DNA from: Juglans regia
Lineage: Eukaryota; Streptophyta; Magnoliopsida; Fagales; Juglandaceae
Reading direction: 5' to 3'
NCBI RefSeq assembly: GCF_001411555.2
Contig: NC_049901.1
Location: forward strand, 35,846,838 to 35,910,837
DNA length: 64,000 nucleotides
Shown: one piece after another, positions 55,382 through 64,000 of the stretch
Layout: every line of letters begins with the position of its first letter
How positions within the stretch are numbered: the stretch's first letter is position 1
Translations under genes and position numbers: made by a program
Notes under the pieces: model-generated
What the model saw: only the letters and a program-made list of their open reading frames with translations
What the model was told of the DNA's origin: nothing
The model's database searches: none

Positions 55382-55605
55382 AGGTCTCGTTTAGATAATA
55401 AAAATATTTCATCTCATCTCATTTTATCTATAATTTTTCTAAATTCATATATAAAATATAATAAATAATTTAATTTTTCTAAATTTAAAAAAAAATAATA
55501 ATATTAAAAAATAATATTCTAACAATATTTTATTTAACTTTTAACTTTTATTTAAAATTATCTTATCTCATCTTAATATTCAAACCGTATCTAAATCTTT
55601 AGAAT
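55382..55605. mobile_element. MITE (family B)
   Basis: It starts 'gaggtctcgtttagataata' and ends 'caaaccgtatcta', again with 'catctcatctcattt' near the left end and an AT core shared with the copy at 55031. Confidence 0.65.
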
Positions 55606-56110
55606 GATAACATGCATATAATGTGAAAAAATATATTTGCAATCTCGCACTAAGACATGCTAATGATGTAGAGGATGCATAGATATGTCACATCAACTAA
55701 AGGGGGACTCATGATAAGTGGTGAGTTCACACGCTAACAGCATAACTCATATACGCTAACAGCATAACTCCTATAATATCAAAAAATCTACTCAACCTCC
55801 TACTATTCATACAACTTCCACATTCTACATTATTTTTAATTTTTATTATTTTTTTCTTTTATTAAATATTTATTATATAAATAATGAATAAAAAATTTAA
55901 AATAATTTAAAAAGAATAAACTCAAAAAAAAATTTTAAAAAAATATTAAAAATTTAAAAAATTTAAAAAAGTATGAAGTGTGGAGTGTGGTGGAGGTTGT
56001 GTAGCAAAGCTCCATATAATATATATTAATAATGAACTAAAGGGTAAAACTCGAGCAAGGTAAGATATTCGCCCACATCTTGTTCGAATGGTCTAAAATG
56101 TAACTTGTAA

Positions 56111-56682
56111 GAGTATTAGTATTGGTTTATACATATACATATGTAAAATTATCTCTTTTGTATATCCATTTTATCATTTAAATAAAATTCTCGCATTGGC
56201 TTATGCATATTTGAAACAAAATAATAATAAAATATTATTATTTTATTATTATTACTTTTTTGCTAAAATCAATTTTTTTTTTATATATTTTACAATTAAT
56301 ATCCACTACATACATTTGACATTAATGATACAAATGTAATAATAAAAAAATATAATTTTTTAATAATAATATATTAAAAATATAATAAAATGAAAAAAAA
56401 ATATAATATATTATAATAATAAAATGAATGTACAAGTTAATATTTGTTTTGTTGTTGAAGGAGGGAGAAAATGAAAGGATTGTGTGAGAGAGAGTGGGAG
56501 GAGAGATAAATAATTATTAAAATATGATTTATAAGGTGAATAGTGGTTATCTAAATTTGGATAAGTACTATTCTTAAGTAGTTAAATATTTGGATATGCA
56601 TAAGCCAATGTGGAGGATTTTAGGACCATATTATGTAAATATAACTTTGCATATGCATATGCATAGACCAATACTAATGCTC
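56111..56682. mobile_element. Tourist-like MITE (family A), well preserved
   Basis: The termini are GAGTATTAGTATTGGTTTAT and, inverted, GAGCATTAGTATTGGTCTAT. TAA flanks both ends (56108-56110 and 56683-56685). The interior is AT-rich, with 'gtggttatctaaatttgg' and an inverted 'catatgcatatgcat' run. Confidence 0.88.
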
Positions 56683-57025
56683 TAACTCTCGGCCTAACAC
56701 CCACATGATACTAAATACATTATATAATAATATATATATATATGTGTTTGATTATGATGATTGACATTTTAACTACTAATAATAATTAAACGATACTCTG
56801 TAGTAATTATATTACTTATTCTGGGGTTTTTTATTATATATTTATATATGTGTGTATATATATTATATAGTATTAATGTAGTTGTCAATTTGAAAGGTGT
56901 GCATTATACGCAGGAGTACAACGAACATACAAAAAGAAAAAGGCAGTGTGAACAACGTGCATCAGATCAATTGCAGTCAACCTTTTGACCTCCGCGTCTA
57001 ATACATGGAAAATGATAGCCCTAAG

Positions 57026-57226
57026 CTACCGTTTAGATAATGAGATAAAATAAATCGATATGAAAATTAAAAATTAAATAAAATATTAATTTTTAATATT
57101 ATTATTATTTTAAAATTTTAAAAAATTGAATTATTTATTTTATTTTATATAAAAATTTGATAAAATTATAATAATCAGATGAGATGAGATGAAAGGAAAC
57201 ACTTTTTATATTCAAACGAGGTCTAA
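57026..57226. mobile_element. MITE (family B), reverse orientation
   Basis: The left end is 'taccgtttagataatgag' and the right end 'atattcaaacgaggtcta', with 'cagatgagatgagatgaaag' near the right. The AT core is the reverse complement of the copy at 55382. Confidence 0.65.
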
Positions 57227-57703
57227 ATATGCTCACTTAATATGTCTATTAGTGTATTTTAATTTTTTTTTTATTTTTTAATAGTTAAGAAAGTGTTTAT
57301 TAATAAATTTATATTATTTTTTTTTGTTAATAATTAAGGATGTATAAGAAAGTGTTTAAAAGAAAAAAAAAATCCATTTGCATGACTCGTACGCATATTT
57401 GGGATGTACTCTAGTATTATAATTGAAGGACAATGCTAGGATGTACATCAAATACGAGTGTGCATATTTGGTAGGCACATTTGAAAGTCATACTATCATT
57501 TATAATTAAAAATGAGTGATAAATATTAAAGAGGTGGCTCTTTTATAATTTTTTATATACCTTATAAATGAATAATGTTTTTATTAAAATAATGCTATTC
57601 TTCCAATTTTTTTTTTAAAATTATTGTTAGCTTAAAACAAATATTTATTAATAATTATTAAAAAAATTGTCTTTATATTTCTCATAGTCAATTAATATGC
57701 TCA

Positions 57704-58159
57704 GAGTACTAACATTGGCCTAACCTAACCAAATTTTGGCTAAATAACTCAAAATTAGTCTACATTATAATAGTCAAAACTCTAATACTCCACTTTTGAC
57801 TTATAGCAAATTCAATCATTTCTCCAAATTTGATCAGTCATTATTCATCTCTAAAATAATATTTTATTCTAAAAGTATTTTTAATGACTACTATTGTATA
57901 ATTAGGTTGTGGAAAAAAGTAATTGGAAAACAATGATTTTAAGAAAAAATTAAATTATTAATTAATATATAGAGTGCATTTGTAAAATATAAAAAAATTT
58001 AAAAATTAGTATTAAAATATTTAATATTATATTATTTCTTTGACTTTAAAATAAATAATTCAATATAAATTAACCTATCTAATAATTTTGATTTTAGCCA
58101 AAATTTTAAGTTTTAATCAAGTCTTAGACTTGATAATAGTAAGACTATTGCCAATGTTC
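57704..58159. mobile_element. Tourist-like MITE (family A)
   Basis: The ends are GAGTACTAACATTGGCCTAA and the inverted GCCAATGTTC, flanked on both sides by TCA (57701-57703 and 58160-58162). The interior 'ggaaaacaatgattttaag' is shared with other family A copies. Confidence 0.78.
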
Positions 58160-58359
58160 TCAGACTGAAGTCTTCTTGAAGCTTTTGACATTTAGTTTTT
58201 TTTTTCCTTTAAGGTTGTTAACATTTAATATTGATGGCTTCTCCTGTTGTCATTCGTTCTTGACTCCTGTCAAAGGAAGGTCAACTTTCATCCAATCAAA
58301 ACTCAAAACATGAGGAAACATGGCAATGGTCTAGTTAAAATCATTTGAGAGGTTAATAT

Positions 58360-58650
58360 ACATTAAATTATCCTTCCAAAATTTAAAATAATAATCTAAT
58401 ATTAGATATTTTAATAATAAATTTTTTATTTGTTTTATATTTTATAAATACACTCTATATATTAATTAATAATTTAATTTTGACTTTAAATTATTATTTC
58501 TCAACTATTTTTTTTCTCAACCTAATTATCTAATAGTGGTCATTAAGAATATTTCTAGAGTAAAATATTATTTTAGAGATGAATAGTGACTGACCAAATT
58601 TAGATAAATTGATTAATTTGAGTTTTGACTATTTTAATACATATTATTTT
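58360..58650. repeat. Partial family A MITE, inverted
   Basis: The segment 'aatacactctatatattaat' through 'agagatgaatagtgactgac' is the reverse complement of part of the MITE at 57704-58159. The two can pair as a large stem. Confidence 0.6.
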
Positions 58651-58751
58651 TAAAAATTTTGTAAAATTTGAATCTAATAAATCAAATTATGTTTCATAAA
58701 TGATATATAGTGTAAAAATTTTCAAATAGTACTGCTAAAAAAAAATAAAAT

Positions 58752-60020
58752 AATAGAGAGTGGGTTGATAGCGGAGTAAAACCGAGTCATTTACGGCCAT
58801 AGATGGTTACATGTGGGGCCATGCTCCAACACGATTGGATTTAGACTGATTTCAATAAATCAAATCTAGAGACTTCTAATGGCAAATAAAAAAAAATGCT
58901 ACATATAATCGTTTTTGTATATTTTTTTAATATTTTATTGATATGGGGAACTCATCATTTATTTTATATTAAAAAAATGTAATTAAATATATTAATAAAT
59001 TATATAAAAAATACGTAAAAATAATTGTACATAATTTTTTAAAAAACAATAATATCTAATAATAACAAAAAAATACGAGGAGATTTGGTAGATTGAAAAA
59101 ACGAAGATTTCGAAGAGAAAATGTAGTCACAGCAAAGAGAAAAGCTCCCTCCCTCCCCAAAATAACCGTTAGACTTCTTGGGGCAGTCTCCTTAAAGCTT
59201 TTGACATTTAATGTTTTTTTATTTCCTTTAAGGTTGTTAACATTTAATGTTGATGGGGCTGCTCTTGTTGACAATGTATGGCATTCCATTTCGTTCTTGA
59301 CTCGCGTAAAAGGACGGTCAACTTTCATCCAATCAAAACTCAAAATGACACGCGGTTTTAGAGAGTTCAAGATATAAAATTCTCATATTATTTTATTATT
59401 ATTATTTTTTAAAATTTTTATATAAAATATAATAAATAATTTAATTTTTTCAAATCTCAATTCATATTTTTTAAATTCTAAAATAATAATAATATTAAAA
59501 TATAATATTTTAAACTCTCAAATAAAATATAAAATTTTCATCTCACTTCTCAAACTTGCTTGGACCAAGAAGTCACGTGGATTTAGGAGGTGAGAGGGAG
59601 CTTTTCTTTTTGTCGTGGCTACATTTTCTTTCACTTCTGTATTTCGAAATCTTTATTTTTCAATCTACCAAACCCTTATTTTTTTTTTTTATTATTAGAT
59701 ACTATTTTTTTTTTCAAAAAATTTATGTGCAGTTATTTTTACGTATTTTTTGTACACTCTACTAATATATTTGACTGTATTATTTTTTTTAATATAAAAT
59801 AAATGATGAGTTCCACCACATCAATAGAATGCTCAAAAAGTACGTAAAAGTGACTGTATATAACAGAATTATATTTTTTTATCTGCCATTAGAAGTCTCT
59901 CCATCTAATTTATTGAAATCAATCTTAATCCAATTGTGTTGATGTGTGGCCCCACATGTAACCATCTATGGCCGTATATGACTCGATTTTACTCCGCTAT
60001 CAACCCACTTTCTACCATGT
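58752..60020. repeat. Long inverted repeat with about 430-bp arms
   Basis: The left arm (58752-59184) starts 'agtgggttgatagcggagta' and passes 'atggttacatgtggggcc'. It continues through 'aactcatcatttattttata' and 'tggtagattgaaaaa' to 'aaaagctccctc'. The right arm (59555-60020) carries the same landmarks as its reverse complement ('ctatcaacccacttt', 'ggccccacatgtaaccat', 'gagggagcttttc'). The spacer of about 370 bp holds a 150-bp segment ('gacatttaatgtt' through 'ccaatcaaaactcaaaa') also present at 58185-58315. The structure fits a foldback element or long-TIR DNA transposon. Confidence 0.85.
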
Positions 60021-60030
60021 TTTCTCTTTG

Positions 60031-60178
60031 AGTAATACTATTTAAAAAATTTTACACCATACATCATCTATGTGAAATAATTTGATTTGTAAGATTTAAA
60101 ATTTAAAATTTATTTTTAAAATTAAATTATGTTACGTAGATGGTATGTGGCGTAAAAACTTTCAAATAGAAGTATTCT
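60031..60178. mobile_element. Small MITE with near-perfect hairpin ends
   Basis: The left end 'agtaatactatttaaaaaat' then 'tttacaccatacatcatcta' pairs with the right end 'tagatggtatgtggcgtaaa' then 'aactttcaaatagaagtatt'. The loop is AT-rich. A partial copy lies near 58690-58735. Confidence 0.7.
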
Positions 60179-60179
60179 T

Positions 60180-60676
60180 GCTTTTGCTTTACTTTTAGTA
60201 TTTGTTTTAATGTTAAATACTAAAATAACATTGTGGTTTGGCCTCTAAACAGATTATTCCTTGACTTCTAAAAATAAAAATTTTCGTCCTTAAATTTTCA
60301 ACTTCGATTACTTTAAGGAAAAATCTATTTTTCATCCAACTTTTCTATCACACGCCGCACGAAACCCACATGACAAACCGATCCAACAACAACTCCGGTT
60401 CACACGAAACCCACGTCTCCCTCTCTCGCCTCTCCCTCCCCTCCCGAAATACATGAAACCCACGTCTCCCTCTCTCAAGCCTCTCCCCTCCCTGCTCTCT
60501 ATTGTCCTCGATTCCCAAATTTGTTTTAGGCTGTAAGAAACATTTTATCCACTCATTGATCGGGAATGGAGCAAAAACAGCTGTATCCATGGGCCTTTCT
60601 TTCCACATCACTCTAGTGTACCTCACGGGTTCTCTTTGCTTCACTAATCATTTCCATGTCTGCTATTTTCCCCTTA
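60180..60676. other. Spacer without recognised gene
   Basis: Contains CT-rich direct repeats ('gaaacccacgtctccctctc' at about 60405 and 60448). The minus-strand frame over it is driven by this GA/CT composition and is not called. Confidence 0.5.
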
Positions 60677-61312
60677 GAGCATTGGCATTGGTTTCATCAA
60701 AGCCATCTTCAAAATTTGATAAAAAATACATTTTTTCCATAAATCCAAAACCTTCCTATCTATAACCCCACATTGAATTAGCCATTAGATTCATCAAAAT
60801 AATAATATAATATTATTTTTTTAATAATAATATTTTTATTTTATTTTTTCATATTTTACAATTACACTAATCATATGTTAATTAATAATTTAATTTGTAC
60901 TTAAATTATTGTTTCTCAACTAATTTTTTTCTTCAACCTAATAATCCAACAAACACATTTTGCCAACCCTTCTTCTACCCAACAATCACATATATAATAT
61001 TTGAAACCAACAAACATATTTGTTTAAATGATTACAAGAAAGCCTTTTGTTCTGTTTGTGATTCTTTTCATACAAATGACCTTTATCCCAGTGAAGCAAG
61101 TGTTTTGATTACCAACCAAGAATTAAAATAATGAGTATGGAAAATACTCTTTTATCTATCAAGAATGCATTGTTGCAAATTCTAGGCCATTGACTTGATG
61201 ATTGACATGACTAAATACAAAAAATAATGAGTATGGGAAAGACTAATTGATTTCATCTAAAACTAATGAGGGAAGGAACTAGAAGCTGTATCAAATCCAA
61301 CTTTGACCCAAG

Positions 61313-62244
61313 CTAACTGAGATCCTTGCTGCCAATTGTAGTTGAAAGCTCCAAAAGAGGAGTTGGGTTTAGTCCAATACTAGAATCAATTGCTGCATGA
61401 GGATAAAGATAGTGAACATCAACTGAGGTAAATTCTTCCTAGCAAGTAAACCAAGTTTTAGTGTGCGCATCAAGAAACTAAAAAAGCTTCCAACAACTTA
61501 CTAAATAGATACGAACTTACCCAAACCAATAAGGCCCACAACCAAGCAAACTAGGGCAAGCCCAAAACATTTGAAGGAGGCATCTTCATACTGAGGATAA
61601 GACAAGAGATAGTGTAAAAGGTATCCGGATTCTAGAAACCCAGTGCAAGAGGACTACAGTTATACCAGAAGAGAATTATTCTAATATTCAAAGGTGAGTT
61701 AAAGCCTTCCATTTGAACAAAATATAAATCATAAAGCCAACTTTCCTAAACTAAACATATGCATGAATCTTTCAAGCAATGCTCTTATTGGTTGACGTGA
61801 ATACAACTAGTATGTTGATTAGCCTAGAAAAGTACGAACTGAACATGAGGCATGATTTGGAAGTTTTGATTCATCCCCTTTTCAATCATACCTGTACAGC
61901 CAATACCTTCCCACAAAAATTAATCTCATCCCGTATGGTTCCAACACGATCAAATCCCAACCATTATACAAGTTCAAGTTGACTGACTAGTCGTGAAAAA
62001 CATTGAGTTTCCTAAAGTCTCGCATCTGATTAAAAATAGCAAAATCCAACCAAAGAAATTAGAATTAGTGTAGCCAACCGACTTGTTTCCATCATAAAAA
62101 CAAGCTGCAGCCCAATCCCTTTGGAATCTATATTTAAATCTATATTTATTCCAAAAAATACAGCAAGGGAAATTATTAAAACACACCAAAGCAATGAAAC
62201 CTAATGGAAAAGTCACCAAAGAGAAAAGGCAAAAGGCAATCAAC

Positions 62245-62287
<43 letters not shown>

Positions 62288-63590
62288 ATGTGCACTTTGA
62301 TCTGGTATGCAAAGAAGATCAACAGGGCTCATGAACCTAATCCCTTTGCATTTCAATATAAAAAATAAAAACAGCTTTTATGATTCATGTCAAATTCAAA
62401 ATAATAACTCAATCAAAACATCAAGTGCCCATGATGGGAAAGTGAGAATGAGAAACATCATAAAACCATTTTCATAAATGGATTCTCATGAAACAGAAAA
62501 ATATAACCTTATATCGTGATTTCAGAATTACAAAAGAGTTTTTTTTTTTGGCAAGTTCTGTAAGGTTATTCAAAGGATTTTCTATTACCAAAATCCAAAA
62601 CAGATTGAGACTTCGGAATTCAACTGTGCATAAGAAATTGAGTAATGTTTTTTTTGTCCACAAAGTGCTTTTGAAGTTCTTTTCCAGTAAAGTGAAAAGT
62701 TAGAATGTAATCATCTAAGCCCCTTAACTCTTATATTCTCCTTCTTACCACCTTCCAATTTCCATGATGGGAATTGGAACGGACAGTTAAAATACCAATT
62801 CAAGCTTACATCTTGATGATATTCCTTTCTTTTATTCCATCTCAACGTAAAAGCATTAATTGAACAGAGAAAAGACTGTGATCAGGCATTAGCATTTCAA
62901 GATTTAACACCTATAAGTATGATATTTTGTTCACAAAAGATGATAAAATTATAAAAGTATGATGCAATTCCCTAGTCATTTATAGTGGGCAGAAAAATGT
63001 TACTATAAATAAATATAACTCCTTTGATAAGTATAAGTAATAATATAGCAAATCAAAACATAACATAACAATCACCCTGAGTCCTGACTGACAATAGCAT
63101 GGAAGTTGGTCTGCAGAATTCTAACTGTTGACTGCCATAGATAACAAATGAAAAAAATACCTACAGGACCTGAAGCACCCGGCATATACTTTATATGTTT
63201 AACAAAATAACAAAAAAAAAAAAAAATCCAAATCTATCAAAGATTCTTCCATTCAAACATTTTCATTATAACAGACTCAAATCAACAAAGTAATAAAAGG
63301 GAAAAACCTTAAAAAAACTGTTACAGAGAAAGCAAACCAAGACCAGTACTACTTGTTGCTCCGATGGTGAGTTTTTTTTTTTCCCCTTTTCATTTTCTGT
63401 ACCACACTCCATTCTAGGTTTTCATTTCATTTTCTACACAAATGTTACATAAAAATACAAAACTACATAAAAAGACTGAAGATTTTATCTTTGGAAACTA
63501 GAACAACGAAACACCTATAAGAGATTAAGGAACAAAAAAAATCTCAAAGATTTAACTCAAAGCTGTTGTTACCTCAAAGCCAAGACCCAT
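61313..63590 (-). pseudogene. Candidate spliced gene or captured gene fragment
   Basis: On the minus strand a pyrimidine-rich leader (about 63790-63591) precedes ATGGGTCTTGGCTTTGAG (MGLGFE, 63590-63573) and a GT donor. An exon at 61590-61521, with acceptor 'tatcctcag' and donor 'gtaagttcg', is open in only one frame: YEDASFKCFGLALVCLVVGL plus IGL, a clear membrane-spanning segment. With acceptor 'acctcag' at 61422 the next exon continues in frame through DVHYLYPHAAIDSSIGLNPT and PLLELSTTIGSKDLS to a stop at 61313. Phases agree (0, then 1). Extra exons may lie between 61591 and 63572. I do not recognise the family. All of it lies inside the split Tourist element. Confidence 0.4.
62250..62284. 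repeat. (TA)n microsatellite
   Basis: About 17 TA dinucleotides in a row, inside the presumed intron of the captured fragment. Confidence 0.95.
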
Positions 63591-64000
63591 TGAAGAGCCA
63601 AAGATTTGCAGTTTGGAGCTTAAATTTCTATAGAGGGAAAAATAGAGAAAGAGGGTAGCGTCGGGCTCTAGAGGAAAGAGAGAAATAGAGGAAATTTTTT
63701 TCGGATTGTGGGTGAAAGAAATGGGAGAAGAGACGCGGAAGAGGAAGAAAGAAATGAAATTACGGGCGAAAATGGGATGAGCAGTTAAAACAAGTGATTT
63801 TATAATAAAATATTCGGATAGATTATGAATAGTGACTCTTCAAATATGAAGATGAAAATAAATTTACTGTAGGTCAAAGTTTAAGTTTTCATGTTTACCG
63901 AATTCAATGCCAGTGTTTTAAACCTCTCGTTCATCAAATTTTGGAGAATCATTCATTTTGGCGAGACCGATGCGAGTGCTCTTACCTCTGCTTCTATAGA

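Larger units (their letters stand above)
60677..63981. mobile_element. Tourist/PIF-type element with about 2.85 kb captured or inserted sequence
   Basis: The left half (60677 to about 60950), starting GAGCATTGGCATTGG, matches the reverse complement of the 32623-33093 MITE from its end to its middle. The right half (about 63797-63981), ending GCGAGTGCTC, matches the remaining part in the same orientation, with 'gaatagtgactcttcaaat' and 'actgtaggtcaaagttt'. TTA flanks both ends (60674-60676, 63982-63984). So one MITE is split by about 2.85 kb of unlike sequence, and that sequence has gene-like exons. Confidence 0.65.

Noticed and set aside
59056..59377. Overlapping frames of about 100 codons on both strands
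   Set aside because: They cover the inverted-repeat arm and spacer, and both strands are open by chance in non-coding repeat DNA.
61898..61966. Minus-strand phrase GFDRVGTIRDEINFCGKVLA before a possible donor
   Set aside because: Attractive as an exon of the captured gene, but a TAA lies just upstream in that frame and no AG acceptor lies between the two.

Overview
This window is nuclear DNA from a flowering plant, almost certainly a woody eudicot. It has long GT-AG introns, LINE-1, Copia, Gypsy, hAT, Helitron and Tourist-like elements, and very AT-rich intergenic DNA. The abundant short elements built on 'ctcatctcatctca' suggest the walnut/oak group (Juglandaceae or Fagaceae), but the species is inference. 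There are no bacterial features and no CRISPR array, and I recognised no tRNA or rRNA gene.

Only two ordinary host genes are clear. (1) An NDR-family AGC protein kinase runs on the minus strand from its ATG at 26059 to below 6279. Ten exons join in frame to 460 codons, and the last exon(s), carrying the hydrophobic motif, are not in the window. Its introns are inflated by transposons: a minus-strand LINE (about 2.4-5.7 kb), a complete but decayed Copia element (8467-13081), a plus-strand LINE (about 14.5-18.0 kb) itself split by an 862-bp hAT element, and many LINE 3' tails. (2) A single-exon HARBI1/ALP1-like gene (52336-50795, minus) encodes a transposase-derived protein that seems to have lost its catalytic residues.

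Between these genes (26.4-50.1 kb) lies a nearly continuous block of mobile DNA: a MITE; a solo LTR containing a hAT MITE; a 2.6-kb Helitron with both canonical ends; a Tourist MITE; a 9-kb Copia-type element lacking pol, with a 4.55-kb hAT transposon inside it; and a Tat-like Gypsy element. The Gypsy element keeps gag and protease but has tandem repeats where pol should be, and carries an antisense reading frame with its own TATA box. Many boundaries are supported by target-site duplications (TSDs) read directly from the sequence.

From 52.5 kb to the right edge the DNA is AT-rich and packed with MITEs, including a long inverted repeat (about 58.75-60.02 kb). The last 3.3 kb (60677-63981) looks like one Tourist/PIF-type element: its two halves match the family and TTA flanks both sides. 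In its middle are about 2.85 kb of unrelated sequence that resembles a captured piece of a spliced gene (leader, ATG exon, membrane-segment exon, terminal exon). That element, the antisense gene of the Tat element and the Helitron are the best candidates for follow-up.
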